This document shows positions 16,667-25,485 of a stretch of 64,000 bases of DNA, one piece after another. Origin of the DNA: Thermovorax subterraneus (GTDB lineage: Bacteria > Bacillota > Thermosediminibacteria > Thermosediminibacterales > Thermosediminibacteraceae); the NCBI GenBank assembly GCA_021608145.1, contig JAKIHM010000001.1, forward strand, positions 248,001 through 312,000, written 5' to 3'. The first letter of the stretch is position 1, and each line of letters starts with the position of its first letter. A program made the translations under genes and the position numbers. The notes below the pieces were generated by a model. The model was not told where the DNA came from and searched no databases. It saw only the letters and a list, made by a program, of their open reading frames with translations.

Positions 16667-18289
16667 ATGTTTCAAAAGACATTGATAACGCTCGCCCTTT
16701 TTCTTTCCCTTCCGCCTTCATTGGTACTTCTTGCCGGGAATTGGCTGACGGGTGCCAGTGCAAAGTCCTTATTTATCGTATTTTTTGTTTTTTTAGCAGC
16801 GTTTTTTGCCGCATATCTGGTATTGAGGTCTTTGTTCTCCCGGCTTTTTGTGATAGCTGAGGTCATAGGACAGTTTTCGAAAGGGGAGCTCCCCTCTATA
16901 AATCGACTAAAAGGAATGCAGGGGAATTTGTCTTTTCTTGTAAAACCCGTGCTCAATTCTTTTGAGCAGGTCTTTGGGCTGATGGGAAAGCTCCAAAGAG
17001 CCTCGGAAGAAATAAATTACTTTTTTGGCCGGTTTAGCGAGAGCATGGGCCATATAAATGAAGCCGCAGGGCAGATAGCTACTTCTATCGAAGAAATTGC
17101 CCAGGGAGCAGGGGAGCAGGCCGAAGCTGCCCAGGAGACATCGGACAACGTGAGCTCCCTTTCTTCGCTGGCGGGAAAAATTGCCCAGCAGACAAAAGAA
17201 AGGGAAGTGGGGATAAAGACCATAATAGAAAAGATTAGGGGAACCAGGGGAGTGCTAAAGGACCTCCTGGAGCAGCTTGCCCTTTCTTCAGAGACCAGCT
17301 CCCTTTCGGCGGCCAAAATGAAGGAACTGGAAAGCCTTACCGCAAGTATCAACAATTTTGTACAGACTATCACGGAAATAGCTGACCAGACAAATCTCCT
17401 TGCGCTCAACGCTGCTATAGAGGCGGCCAGGGCAGGAGAGCAGGGTCGGGGATTTGCGGTGGTTGCCGACGAAGTGAGAAAGCTGGCAGAACAGTCCGGA
17501 AAGGCGGCGGAAGAAATAAAAGAACTTGCAGAGAAAATCCAGAGGGAAGCAAAAGAGACGGCAGCTCAAGTTGAAAAAAACCAGCAGGTGATGAATGAAA
17601 ACATAAAAAAGGGAAATGAATCCATGGCCGCTTTTGACGAGATAGTGGAAGAAATTTCGGGCTTTAAGATTTCCATGGATAAAATAGGCAATTTAGTGAG
17701 GGAACAAGAGGAAAAGGTACAGAAAGTGCTTCAGGCGTCGGAAAAAATGGCCGCGGTCTCGCAGGAGACGGCAGCGGGAGTGGAGGAGATAGCCGCTTCC
17801 AGCCAGGAACAAAAGAACATGGTGAGGGCTATTTCCGATGAGGCATCAAAGCTAAGCCGCATGGCTGGTGAATTAATGGAGATTTCCGAGATGTACAGCA
17901 GAAATTTCAGGCTTTCGGATGAAGTGATGCAAAGGGTAGAAATTGTAAAAGAAAAATTGGTAAAGCTCGCTGGGGAAAGTTTCGTAGTTGATGGAGATGA
18001 AAAGGCGTGGCCTGAGAATTTTGAAAAAATAAAGCGGGAAAATCCCGCCGTGCTGGAAATCGTGCTCTTGGACGAAGAAGGAAATGTGGAGTTTTCCACC
18101 GGCGAACTTCCGGTTAAAAACCTGGCTTTTAGGTCCTGGTTCCAAAAGGCAGTAAAAGGCCAGGTGTACATCTCAAAACCGTACATAGATATCGCCTCAA
18201 ACCGCATGACGGTGACGGTATCGGCGCCTATAATAGCTGAAGGAGGCCGGATAAGGGGAGTGCTCGCGGCTGACGTGGATATAAGTTGA
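16667..18289 (+). CDS. Methyl-accepting chemotaxis protein with C-terminal Cache-like domain
   Basis: A 540-residue chemoreceptor. Two adjacent membrane helices (about 5-25 and 33-53) leave almost no periplasmic part. A cytoplasmic helical bundle with the conserved tip [21 protein letters not shown] near 240 follows. After the signalling bundle, residues ~425-540 look like a PDC/Cache sensor (F-R-S-W-F-Q-K-A near 490, [22 protein letters not shown] at the end). Cache domains are normally outside the cell, so a cytoplasmic C-terminal one is odd. CCGGAGGG lies 8 nt before the ATG. It converges on the HD-GYP gene with 3 nt between stops. Confidence 0.9.
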   Translation: MFQKTLITLALFLSLPPSLVLLAGNWLTGASAKSLFIVFFVFLAAFFAAYLVLRSLFSRLFVIAEVIGQFSKGELPSINRLKGMQGNLSFLVKPVLNSFEQVFGLMGKLQRASEEINYFFGRFSESMGHINEAAGQIATSIEEIAQGAGEQAEAAQETSDNVSSLSSLAGKIAQQTKEREVGIKTIIEKIRGTRGVLKDLLEQLALSSETSSLSAAKMKELESLTASINNFVQTITEIADQTNLLALNAAIEAARAGEQGRGFAVVADEVRKLAEQSGKAAEEIKELAEKIQREAKETAAQVEKNQQVMNENIKKGNESMAAFDEIVEEISGFKISMDKIGNLVREQEEKVQKVLQASEKMAAVSQETAAGVEEIAASSQEQKNMVRAISDEASKLSRMAGELMEISEMYSRNFRLSDEVMQRVEIVKEKLVKLAGESFVVDGDEKAWPENFEKIKRENPAVLEIVLLDEEGNVEFSTGELPVKNLAFRSWFQKAVKGQVYISKPYIDIASNRMTVTVSAPIIAEGGRIRGVLAADVDIS

Positions 18290-18292
18290 GCC

Positions 18293-19351
18293 TTAGGAGA
18301 TGAGCTGCCTCATTTCCTCCGGAGAAAGCACTTTCTCTATCACCAGGGAAAGCTCCCTTTCTAAGTCGTATATTTCCCCCGAAGGCCATACCTTGACTTT
18401 AGGCCTGAAGGGGAGGGAGTCGTTTTGGGATACGACGCAGGCAATTTTACCGTTGCTGAGCTTTACCATAGTGCCCACAGGGTAGGGTTTTATGCAGGAC
18501 AAAAAAGCGCTTACCGCGTCTTTGTCGAATTTTGAATTGCACGAGGCGAGAAGCATTTCGTAAACTTCATGGGCCGGGAAGGCCTTCCTGTAGACTCTAT
18601 CGGTGGTCATGGCGTTATAAACATCGGATACTGCGCAGATGGCGGAGAAGGGGTCTATCTCCCCTGCCTTGAGCTTCCTCGGGTAGCCGCTGCCGTCATA
18701 CCTTTCGTGGTGGTTTAAGATCATTTTTTTTGAGCGGGGGTGAATGGCATCCCCTTCCCTTTCTTCCACCAGTTTCCAGCCTCTTAGGGGGTGGGTCATT
18801 ATAACTTCGAATTCCTGTTGGGTCAGTTTGCCGGGTTTGTTTAAGATCTCCGGCTCGATGAGGGTTTTCCCCAGGTCGTGCAAAATGGCCCCTACCCCTA
18901 ACGCAAGGAGCTTCTCCCTGTTAAAACCAAGCCTCATGCCTGTGAGCAGTGAAAGCACGCACACGTCAACCGAGTGGGCGAAGGTGTACATGTCGAGAGA
19001 GCATACGTCCACCAGCTGGTCTATGACCTCCCTGCCCGACAGGATTTCTTCAAGGAGGACCTCTACGGACTCTTTTATACTGACGATGGATATGTCTTTC
19101 CTATTGACAAAGGAATAAAGCTGCTGCATTGCACCCGCTCTTATTACGACGGAGAGCTCTTCTTTGACCTCCACTTCCTTTAACGGTATAGGCCCTTCCA
19201 CCTCAACTACGAGCACGTTGTTCTTCTTTAAGGCTTCTATGTAGCGCTTTGTGAGGACTATGTTGCGGTTTAAAAGAAGTTCGCCACAGCTTCCATACAC
19301 CGGCTTTTCCAATTTCATGCCAGGTTTTAGATGTGTCGTGGGGAGCTTCAA
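18293..19351 (-). CDS. HD-GYP c-di-GMP phosphodiesterase
   Basis: A 352-residue protein. The N-terminal ~110 residues resemble the small DUF3391-like segment often found before HD-GYP. The phosphodiesterase domain follows, with I-L-H-D-L-G-K (HD pair), H-P-L-R-G-W and [11 protein letters not shown] (GYP motif), and [15 protein letters not shown]. These residues predict hydrolysis of c-di-GMP. The start is a TTG at 19351 with AAAGGAGG upstream. It is the third gene after cheW and MCP on the minus strand, downstream of the GEMM riboswitch, which could form a feedback loop on c-di-GMP. Confidence 0.93.
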   Translation of the reverse strand: MKLPTTHLKPGMKLEKPVYGSCGELLLNRNIVLTKRYIEALKKNNVLVVEVEGPIPLKEVEVKEELSVVIRAGAMQQLYSFVNRKDISIVSIKESVEVLLEEILSGREVIDQLVDVCSLDMYTFAHSVDVCVLSLLTGMRLGFNREKLLALGVGAILHDLGKTLIEPEILNKPGKLTQQEFEVIMTHPLRGWKLVEEREGDAIHPRSKKMILNHHERYDGSGYPRKLKAGEIDPFSAICAVSDVYNAMTTDRVYRKAFPAHEVYEMLLASCNSKFDKDAVSAFLSCIKPYPVGTMVKLSNGKIACVVSQNDSLPFRPKVKVWPSGEIYDLERELSLVIEKVLSPEEMRQLIS

Positions 19352-19418
19352 TTTTGCAAAATCCTCCTTTAATTAAGGATGCCCCCCTTCCCCCCCTTAG
19401 GGGAAGGGGGCATCGAGC

Positions 19419-21446
19419 TTATATAATAAATCTTTCGCTTTCCTTTTTCAGGTCCTCAGCAAGGGCGACTAACCTGCTCGCACTTGAGCTTATCGTCTGG
19501 GCTGCCGAGCTCATCTCCTGGGCCGATGCGGCGATCTCTTCGGAAGATGCCGCGTTCTCCTCGGAAATGGCGGCAGCATTGGCCACTTCCTCGCTTATCT
19601 TCCTGCTGTTTTCGCCTACTGCTTTGGCCTTTTCTTCTATTTCCTTCAGAAGTTCCGACACCTTTCGTGCTCCGTCGGCAATCTTCCTGAACTGCGACAT
19701 TGCCTCTCCTCCAATGGAAGCCTGCTCCACGATCAAGCCTACCACTTCCTCCGTTACTTTGTTGGAATTCTCGATGTTTTCCGCGACCTTTTTCACTATC
19801 CTGTTTATCTCGCCGGCCTGCTGGCTCGACTGCTCCGCCAATTTTCTTATCTCCTCAGCCACTACCGCAAAGCCCCTTCCGGCTTCGCCCGCCCTTGCCG
19901 CTTCTATAGCCGCATTGAGGGCAAGGAGGTTTGTCTGCTCGGCGATTCCCGTTATTATGTCGGTTATGCCGGAGATTTCCCTGGCGTGTACGATTAGGCC
20001 TGCCATGGCAGACTTTATGTCCTCCGCCTTGGAGGATACGAGGTCCATCTTGCTTATGAGCTCCTGCATGGTTTTGTCGCCTTTTTCGGTGTTCTGTGCG
20101 GTTTCGGCTGTGTTCTGGCGTATTATGCCGATATTTTCCACCAAAGCCTCGATTCCTTTGGTTGAATTTTCAACTGCGGCCGAAATATTTTCAGCATTCT
20201 GGGCCATGTCCTGGGCGCCTTGAGAAATCTGGTTTATGGTCTCTGCTACCTGCTCGGCTGCCTGGGCGGTATCCTGGGCCCCCTGGGATATGTCCCTTGC
20301 GGCTGCCTCCAGGTTCTGTATGGATATTTTCAGTGTTTCCAACACACTTTTCGTATTTTCGACCATCTTTTTAAGCGATACGGCCAGAGTCCCGAATTCG
20401 CCGAAAAAGTTGGTAGGCACATCCACCCTCATGTCGCCCGTCGCGATGGTGTCTGCCACTTTGCTGAGCCTTGCGAGAGGCGTCGATATCTGTCGGCTGA
20501 AGGCAAGTGATACCAGGACTATTACGACAGCAGCAACTGCTATTACAGAAAAGGTAGTGAATAAGAATCCTTCAAGACCTTTATATATTTCGGATGTAGG
20601 TGCGGTCACGCATACCGACCAGCCGGTAAAGGCGACGGGGGAAATAGCTGCTATTTTGTCCACATTCTCAAAGTTGTAATGTACTACGGCCTCTTCACCT
20701 CTTATCATGCGCTGACCTACGCTGTTTAAGGACTCAGAACCGGTGTTGGTTATGTTTAAATTCATGACCTTGCTCTGGTCAGGGTGGGCGATGACGAGCC
20801 CCTTTTTGTCAGCTATAAAGGCATATCCGGTATCAGCGTATTTAGTAGAGTTTACAATTTGAGAAAGTACGTCGGCGCTGATGTCGGCGCCGATAATGCC
20901 CGTAATGCCGCTCGAGCCTTTTACAGGAGAAGCTATAACGAGTATCTTCCCACCTGTCACCTTGTCGATTACTATATCGGATATAACCGTCCTTCCTGTC
21001 GAAAGAAGATCTTTATAATACTGGCGGTCGGTGATATCGCCTATAGGTACTGTCACGTCCTCGTTTATGTAGCTGTATATCTTTCCGTCAGGTGTGGCGT
21101 ACCAAAGGAGCTGGACGTCCGAGACCATGGGCTGGGTATTCTTAAGCAACTCTACCAGGCTCTTTATATCGCCGCTTTTTACCACCTGGTTTTCGGCGAT
21201 GGCCTCGACTACCTTTATCTTTTCACCTATCCACCACTCCAAGGTGTCGGCCGTATGGGAGGCTTTGCTCAAGAGCTCACGGTCCACCGTCTGCATGAGG
21301 GTATTGCGGGAAACGGTAAAGTTAAAAACGCTTAAGCTCAATAAGGGCAAAAGGGATACTACGAGAAAAAGCGTAACGAGCCTTGCCCTTATCGTACCTT
21401 TCCTTCTGCCTTCAAAGCCCGCGGACTTTCTTTTAAATAGCTTCAT
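19419..21446 (-). CDS. Methyl-accepting chemotaxis protein, dCache-HAMP type
   Basis: A 675-residue receptor. Transmembrane helix 1 is near residues 25-46. A ~240-residue extracytoplasmic dCache_1 domain follows ([10 protein letters not shown] near 105, R-Q-Y-Y-K-D-L near 130, I-I-G-A-D-I-S-A near 180, G-Y-A-F-I-A-D near 204). Helix 2 lies near 290-312, then HAMP, and a long bundle with the hairpin tip [18 protein letters not shown] near 500. dCache domains usually bind amino acids or similar small ligands. Its ATG overlaps the cheW stop (ATGA), so the two are coupled. Confidence 0.95.
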   Translation of the reverse strand: MKLFKRKSAGFEGRRKGTIRARLVTLFLVVSLLPLLSLSVFNFTVSRNTLMQTVDRELLSKASHTADTLEWWIGEKIKVVEAIAENQVVKSGDIKSLVELLKNTQPMVSDVQLLWYATPDGKIYSYINEDVTVPIGDITDRQYYKDLLSTGRTVISDIVIDKVTGGKILVIASPVKGSSGITGIIGADISADVLSQIVNSTKYADTGYAFIADKKGLVIAHPDQSKVMNLNITNTGSESLNSVGQRMIRGEEAVVHYNFENVDKIAAISPVAFTGWSVCVTAPTSEIYKGLEGFLFTTFSVIAVAAVVIVLVSLAFSRQISTPLARLSKVADTIATGDMRVDVPTNFFGEFGTLAVSLKKMVENTKSVLETLKISIQNLEAAARDISQGAQDTAQAAEQVAETINQISQGAQDMAQNAENISAAVENSTKGIEALVENIGIIRQNTAETAQNTEKGDKTMQELISKMDLVSSKAEDIKSAMAGLIVHAREISGITDIITGIAEQTNLLALNAAIEAARAGEAGRGFAVVAEEIRKLAEQSSQQAGEINRIVKKVAENIENSNKVTEEVVGLIVEQASIGGEAMSQFRKIADGARKVSELLKEIEEKAKAVGENSRKISEEVANAAAISEENAASSEEIAASAQEMSSAAQTISSSASRLVALAEDLKKESERFII

Positions 21447-21904
21447 CCTTCCATCCCCTCTTTTGATGATTTTTCCAGCTCTTGTTTTTCCTTAACGCTC
21501 AATATTTCATCGGCTTTAAGGAGGACCACAATCCTTTCTCCCATCTTTGCAAGGCCTCTTATGAACCGGCCTTCAATTTCGAGCACGGCAGGGGGTGGCT
21601 CTATATCTTTATCCTCTACATCCGCTACTTCGTGCACGTGGTCCACTACGAGCCCTGCGGTCTGTCCCCCCACATCGGCTACCAGTATCCTTTTCTCCTC
21701 CGGATTTTCATTCCCATCGATTCCCAACTTTTTCTTCAAGTCGATGACAGGTATTATTTTTCCGCGCAAGTTTATGACCCCTTCTATAAAGGAAGGCGCC
21801 TTGGGTATGCGGGTTATTTCTGCCATCCTTATTATCTCTTTCAACTCAAAAATATCCATTCCGTATAGTTCCTTTCCCAGGCTAAAGATGACCACCTTCT
21901 CCAA
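21443..21904 (-). CDS. cheW: CheW chemotaxis coupling protein
   Basis: A 153-residue CheW that links receptors to CheA. Core motifs are visible: [12 protein letters not shown] near the start, [25 protein letters not shown] near 30-55, and [10 protein letters not shown] near 88. The TTG at 21904 is 7 nt after AAAGGGGG; a TTG 18 nt upstream overlaps that ribosome site and is unlikely. It is the first gene after the c-di-GMP riboswitch. Confidence 0.93.
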   Translation of the reverse strand: MEKVVIFSLGKELYGMDIFELKEIIRMAEITRIPKAPSFIEGVINLRGKIIPVIDLKKKLGIDGNENPEEKRILVADVGGQTAGLVVDHVHEVADVEDKDIEPPPAVLEIEGRFIRGLAKMGERIVVLLKADEILSVKEKQELEKSSKEGMEG

Positions 21905-21929
21905 CCGAAAACCCCCTTTCAAAATATAA

Positions 21930-21959
21930 TAAAAATGCAGCCCCTGGTAAAAAGGCTGC
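21930..21959 (-). terminator. Terminator of the c-di-GMP riboswitch
   Basis: On the minus strand GCAGCC (21954-21959) pairs with GGCTGC (21937-21942) and is followed by ATTTTTATT. It lies between the GEMM aptamer and the cheW ribosome site and is the likely on/off element. Confidence 0.7.
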
Positions 21960-21971
21960 TAGCTTCAGTCA

Positions 21972-22064
21972 GCCGGCAGCCTGGCGACCGTAGCCCTTTT
22001 CAAGAGAGCCGTAGGCCCATGGCTTTGCGTCCCTGCCTTTCGACAGGTTTGCCCTTTTCGGCGA
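21972..22064 (-). ncRNA. GEMM-I c-di-GMP riboswitch
   Basis: On the minus strand the GEMM-I consensus is plain: AAAAGGGCAAACC, a GAAA-capped hairpin (CTGTC-GAAA-GGCAG), GGGACGCAAAGCC, GGGCCTACGG, then GGGCTACGGTCGCCAGGCTGCCG. Spacing and the conserved GACGCAAAGCC core match class I c-di-GMP aptamers. It precedes a terminator and then cheW, an MCP gene and an HD-GYP phosphodiesterase gene, so c-di-GMP probably tunes this chemotaxis/turnover operon. Confidence 0.95.
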
Positions 22065-22224
22065 TATTTTGTCGAATATTGTGTCAAAATGCTAGTAATA
22101 TTTTACAATTTCTCAAAAGAGCAGTCAAGAAAAATTTACCACGGGTTTATACTGCCGGTATGACGTACCTGCCAGGAGGAAAAGGTAGCTTTTTGGCGAA
22201 TATTATCGCTAAGGGGGGGATAAT

Positions 22225-22623
22225 ATGGCGATAAAGTGGACGGAAGACCTTTCGACGGGAATGGAAAAAATTGACGAACAGCACAAGGAACTTATCAGGC
22301 GGGTAAACGACCTGATGGAGGCGTGCACAAAAGGAAAAGGAAAGGAGGAGGTTGTGAAGGTCATCGGTTTTCTCGGCGATTATGTAGTGATGCATTTCGG
22401 CGAAGAAGAGAAAATAATGAAGGCGGAAAACTACCCTGGCTATGATGGGCACAAGACTCAGCACGAGAGCTTTATAAAAAAATTCACGGAATTTAAGGAA
22501 AAACTCGAGCAAAGCGGCCCGACAGTGGATCTCGTCGTGAAGATGAACGGCTTCCTGGTCGACTGGCTTTTAAACCACATAAAAAAGACCGACAGGGCTT
22601 TGGGGGATTACTTAAAAAGATAA
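22225..22623 (+). CDS. Bacteriohemerythrin
   Basis: A 132-residue hemerythrin that binds oxygen at a di-iron site. All ligands are visible: H20 in D-E-Q-H-K-E-L, H57 and E61 in H-F-G-E-E-E, H76 and H80 in G-H-K-T-Q-H-E-S-F, and H118 and D123 in N-H-I-K-K-T-D. It is a single-domain cytoplasmic protein, likely used by an anaerobe for oxygen sensing or scavenging. GGGGGG lies 6 nt before the ATG. Its neighbours are chemotaxis genes, which fits a role in aerotaxis, though that is inference. Confidence 0.95.
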   Translation: MAIKWTEDLSTGMEKIDEQHKELIRRVNDLMEACTKGKGKEEVVKVIGFLGDYVVMHFGEEEKIMKAENYPGYDGHKTQHESFIKKFTEFKEKLEQSGPTVDLVVKMNGFLVDWLLNHIKKTDRALGDYLKR

Positions 22624-22699
22624 CCTGTGAAAGGGAGCCCTTATTTAAGTCCTACCGGTCCCATTGCATCGAAATTGAAGGACTTTTGGGGTGAAAAGC

Positions 22700-23737
22700 A
22701 TGATAAAAGTGCTCGTAGTAGACGATTCTGCCTTAATGAGGCTTATTATAAAGGACGTGCTCGAAAAAGACCCGGATATAAAGGTGGTCGATACGGCAAA
22801 AAACGGAAGCGAAGCATTAGAAAAAGCGGAGAAGCTTCGCCCTGATGTCATAACAATGGATGTCAACATGCCGGGGATGGACGGGCTATCGGCTCTGGAA
22901 AAGATAAAGGAAAAAAATTTGGGAGAAGTATTGATGCTCTCTTCCGAGACGAAAAAAGGGGCCGATGTGACTCTGAGGGCTCTGGAACTTGGCGCCTTCG
23001 ATTTTGTGGCAAAGCCTCAAGGGGTGAGACTGGGATTAAAGGATTTCGAAGAGGAGCTAATCGCCAAGGTAAAAGCTGGGGCGAGGACGATAAGATCTTC
23101 TAAGGAAAATCCGGTGAAGATGCCCGAAGAATACATTTTGTCCGATGGCGATATGAAGGCCGTAGTCATAGGGATCTCCACGGGAGGGCCGAGGTCCATC
23201 ATGAAGGTGCTCCCTTATTTGCCCGCACGCCTTAACGCCGCGGTGTTCCTCGTGCAGCATATGCCGCCCGCCTTCACGGGCCCTTTTGCAAAAAGGCTCG
23301 ATGAGCAATGTGCGATGAAGGTAGTCGAGGCAGAAGACGGCATGGAGATAAAGCCTGGCGTATGCTATGTGGGGAAAGGCGGTTACAACCTCCTGGTAAC
23401 AGAAGAAGGGAAGAAAAAGAAGATAGTGCTCACCGACAGCCCAAAGCACCGTTTCATGCCATCGGTGGACGTCACGATGGGTTCTGTCCTTTCGATCTTC
23501 GGCAAAGACACTATAGGAGTCCTCATGACCGGCATGGGTGACGACGGGGCCGAGGCCATGGTCAAGATAAGGAAGTCCGGCGGCAGGACCATCGCCGAAT
23601 CTCCAGAAACCGCTGTGATTTTTGGGATGCCACGGGTTGCCATCGAAAAAAATGGTGCGGAATTCGTGCTGCCGAACTACGAAATAGCCTCAAAAATAAT
23701 TGAGCTCGTCGGAGTGAGGGAAATAAAAAAGATATGA
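22700..23737 (+). CDS. cheB: CheB protein-glutamate methylesterase
   Basis: A 345-residue CheB. The receiver domain has V-V-D-D-S and the phospho-aspartate in V-I-T-M-D-V-N-M-P-G. The methylesterase domain has the serine in I-G-I-S-T-G-G-P-R-S, the histidine in V-Q-H-M-P-P-A-F-T and the aspartate in G-M-G-D-D-G-A-E-A-M. It demethylates or deamidates receptor glutamates during adaptation. The ATG at 22700 is 6 nt after GGGGTG. No cheR or cheA is seen nearby, so the rest of the system must be elsewhere. Confidence 0.95.
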   Translation: MIKVLVVDDSALMRLIIKDVLEKDPDIKVVDTAKNGSEALEKAEKLRPDVITMDVNMPGMDGLSALEKIKEKNLGEVLMLSSETKKGADVTLRALELGAFDFVAKPQGVRLGLKDFEEELIAKVKAGARTIRSSKENPVKMPEEYILSDGDMKAVVIGISTGGPRSIMKVLPYLPARLNAAVFLVQHMPPAFTGPFAKRLDEQCAMKVVEAEDGMEIKPGVCYVGKGGYNLLVTEEGKKKKIVLTDSPKHRFMPSVDVTMGSVLSIFGKDTIGVLMTGMGDDGAEAMVKIRKSGGRTIAESPETAVIFGMPRVAIEKNGAEFVLPNYEIASKIIELVGVREIKKI

Positions 23738-23743
23738 CGGCGG

Positions 23744-24328
23744 TCAAAACCCGCCGCTTTTTTCTAGAATTTGAAGCAGGAGTTTTACAAGTTCCTCCCG
23801 GAGATGCTCTTTTTCCCCGTAAGCCAATTTATCTTCGTTGATGCGGTTTTTGCCACTTTTTTGCCTTTCATCGTAAAGGCTAGCAATAAGCCTTGCGTCC
23901 TTCATGTATTCCATGAGCGTAGATTTTGCGATAAGTATTTTGAGTTCCCGTCCGCATGAAAGCAGGACCCGGCAGCCCAGGGCTTCCTCCGAAACCTTCT
24001 GGATCTCGTAATACGATAGGTACCCCACGGTGCCATCGTTCTCGCTCAGTGGCCTTTCCCGGAACTTTACAGGGATGAGGATTAAAGAGGAAGAAAGGGG
24101 AATAGGCACGTAATTTTTCCGGTTTACAGCCTTTCCGTAATTCTTCCGAAGGGCGGAAAGGTCGGCCCCGTAAGCCCGGGCTACCCTTTTTAACACTGTC
24201 TTTACCGTTTTCGGTATGAGGTGTTCTCCTCCGTCGGAAGTGATGAGGCGGGTGACGTTACCCTGGCCGCTTTCGTAAACAGGCACTAAAGCCGCGATGC
24301 CCGAATTTAAAAAGGCCTCTATATTCAA
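23744..24328 (-). CDS. ComK-like competence regulator
   Basis: A 194-residue protein resembling the ComK family in layout and motifs: an early A-L-V-P-V-Y-E-S-G-Q-G-N-V-T-R, then P-K-T-V-K-T-V-L-K-R-V-A-R-A-Y-G-A-D-L, V-P-I-P-L-S-S-S-L-I-L-I-P-V-K, G-Y-L-S-Y-Y-E-I and a late A-R-L-I-A-S-L-Y. ComK activates DNA-uptake genes. I place it in this family from memory of the pattern, not a search. The start is a TTG at 24328, 6 nt after GGAGGTG; a longer frame would run through the promoter. Its promoter has consensus boxes with an SOS-like operator between them. The stop lies 6 nt from that of cheB. Confidence 0.55.
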   Translation of the reverse strand: MNIEAFLNSGIAALVPVYESGQGNVTRLITSDGGEHLIPKTVKTVLKRVARAYGADLSALRKNYGKAVNRKNYVPIPLSSSLILIPVKFRERPLSENDGTVGYLSYYEIQKVSEEALGCRVLLSCGRELKILIAKSTLMEYMKDARLIASLYDERQKSGKNRINEDKLAYGEKEHLREELVKLLLQILEKSGGF

Positions 24329-24371
24329 TTGCAACACCTCCAGATTCTGGCGAAGGCGGAACTTTAAGACA

Positions 24372-24400
24372 ATTATAACCAAACAAATGTTCGATGTCAA
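24372..24400 (-). promoter_or_regulatory. Consensus sigma-A promoter of the ComK-like gene
   Basis: On the minus strand perfect TTGACA (24395-24400) and TATAAT (24372-24377) hexamers are 17 bp apart. The promoter overlaps the 3' end of the amidase gene by 4 bp. Such a perfect promoter implies strong activity unless repressed. Confidence 0.85.
24380..24393. promoter_or_regulatory. LexA/SOS-box-like operator inside the ComK-like promoter
   Basis: The 14-mer is identical to the one in the dinB leader (1670-1683). On the minus strand it reads CGAACATTTGTTTG and fills most of the 17-bp spacer, where a bound repressor would block RNA polymerase. Confidence 0.6.
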
Positions 24401-24912
24401 GACCAAAAAGAAAAGGAAAATCTGTCGCCTGGACATTCGGTTTTCGCACCTATGACTTCCGAGTGCTTCAGCACCGACTGCGGGGGTATGAAGTAGACGT
24501 CCATCAAAAAGAATATCAGCTCCTTCAAGGCTTTTAGCTGGGCTGGCGTAGGCGCTGTATGGCCTTTTTTGCCCGTAGGGTTGTCTTTGGAAGAAAAGTT
24601 ACCCGTGAGGGCTATGCCTATTGATCGGGAATTCATACCAGCTGCGGCGCAGTGGGCCCCCGGGGCAAAATCGGGCCTGCCCCTTTCTACAGTGCCGTCG
24701 GCCCTGATGAGGTAGTGGTAGCCGATGCTCACGACGGCTGCATCGCCTTCGCAGGGGAAACCCCGTTTTCGGTATTCTTCTACCAGGGAATGGGGCTCCG
24801 ATATCTTTATCCCGTAACCCCTTGCAGCGTGCATCCTGTTTATCTCTAAGGCCGAAACGTCGTGCCCTGCGGTATGGTGGACCACTATAAATCTGGGGTA
24901 GAGCCTTTCCAT
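24397..24912 (-). CDS. N-acetylmuramoyl-L-alanine amidase (amidase_2/PGRP fold)
   Basis: A 171-residue peptidoglycan amidase. V-V-H-H-T-A-G at residues 10-16 gives the first zinc histidine, Y-H-Y-L-I near 67 and G-A-H-C-A-A-A-G-M-N near 85 are fold motifs, and H-S-E-V with T-E-C-P-G-D near the end supplies the second histidine and a cysteine ligand. No signal peptide or wall-binding domain is present, so it resembles a phage-type endolysin. AAGAGGATAAAGG precedes the ATG, and a 9-bp hairpin lies just upstream (24927-24955). The neighbouring YvrJ and DUF1659/2922 genes follow a common Firmicute grouping. Confidence 0.9.
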   Translation of the reverse strand: MERLYPRFIVVHHTAGHDVSALEINRMHAARGYGIKISEPHSLVEEYRKRGFPCEGDAAVVSIGYHYLIRADGTVERGRPDFAPGAHCAAAGMNSRSIGIALTGNFSSKDNPTGKKGHTAPTPAQLKALKELIFFLMDVYFIPPQSVLKHSEVIGAKTECPGDRFSFSFWS

Positions 24913-25023
24913 GTCCTTTATCCTCTTGCCCGAACCGTAAGTTGCTGTTCGGGCAGCCGGGCTATTTTTACCGCCTTTTTAAAGAGCGCCCTTCCCAGCA
25001 GGCGGTATTAGGCACTCCAAAGC

Positions 25024-25176
25024 TTATTTTGGGATTTTCAACCCTTCTATAACCTTTGAAAGCTCGTGGATGCTGACCGTGAGACTCTCCATCTTGGATT
25101 CTATGCGCACGAGGAGATATATAGAAATCACGATGGGAAAGCCCACGTTAGCAACCTGAGCTATCAGTTCTTCCAT
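25024..25176 (-). CDS. YvrJ family small membrane protein
   Basis: A 50-residue protein. The N-terminus M-E-E-L-I-A-Q-V-A-N-V-G-F-P-I, one hydrophobic helix (about 10-25) and the L-L-V-R-I-E-S-K-M-E motif match the YvrJ family. A short amphipathic tail ends it. Function is unknown. Its size and its place before an amidase gene recall holin-like partners, but that is speculation. GGAGG lies just upstream of the ATG. Confidence 0.85.
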   Translation of the reverse strand: MEELIAQVANVGFPIVISIYLLVRIESKMESLTVSIHELSKVIEGLKIPK

Positions 25177-25205
25177 TGTCGCACCTCCTTCAGATTAAAT
25201 TAAAG

Positions 25206-25225
25206 CCCCGGGCGAAAGCCCGGGG
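25206..25225 (-). terminator. GC-rich hairpin between DUF2922 and yvrJ
   Basis: A perfect 8-bp stem, CCCCGGGC and GCCCGGGG, has a 4-nt loop and lies just after the DUF2922 stop. On the minus strand it is followed by CTTTAATTTAAT, a weak U tract, so termination may be partial. Confidence 0.6.
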
Positions 25226-25230
25226 GAGAA

Positions 25231-25452
25231 TTATCCGGCGGATATTATTTCCACGGCGTCCCTTATGATTATCCTGGCCCCGAGGGCTTTTACGATGTCG
25301 CCGCCGCTGGTGGAGAAGATGTTCTTTGCGACCACTAGGTCCATCACCGGCTGCACTTCCGCAGGGGTCAGATTTTCCTTCGGGTCGGCGATGAGGATCC
25401 GGGCGGTCCTGCCGGCTTCGTTTTGAAAGCTGAGCTCTAAGGTCTGGGCCAT
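25231..25452 (-). CDS. DUF2922 family protein
   Basis: A 73-residue protein with the DUF2922 pattern: M-A-Q-T-L-E-L-S-F-Q-N at the start, I-A-D-P-K-E-N-L-T-P-A-E-V near 22-34, and V-V-A-K-N-I-F-S-T-S-G-G-D near 40-52. Function is unknown. The family nearly always sits beside DUF1659 and often YvrJ genes in Firmicutes, as here. AAAGGAGGTG precedes the ATG. Confidence 0.88.
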   Translation of the reverse strand: MAQTLELSFQNEAGRTARILIADPKENLTPAEVQPVMDLVVAKNIFSTSGGDIVKALGARIIIRDAVEIISAG

Positions 25453-25485
25453 GGGCTACACCTCCTTTCTGCGTTTTAGATTTTC

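Noticed and set aside
19381-19411. A C/G-run inverted repeat between the MCP and HD-GYP genes as a terminator
   Set aside because: The arms pair imperfectly because of unequal C runs, and no T tract follows on the minus strand, so it is not called; it could still be a weak attenuator.
22082-22087. TTGACA before the GEMM riboswitch as its promoter
   Set aside because: No -10 box lies at acceptable distance; the expected position already falls inside the conserved aptamer.
24329-24436. An N-terminal extension of the ComK-like protein that looks like a membrane anchor
   Set aside because: It would be encoded across the -35, spacer and -10 of the gene's own promoter. The TTG at 24328 has a proper ribosome site.
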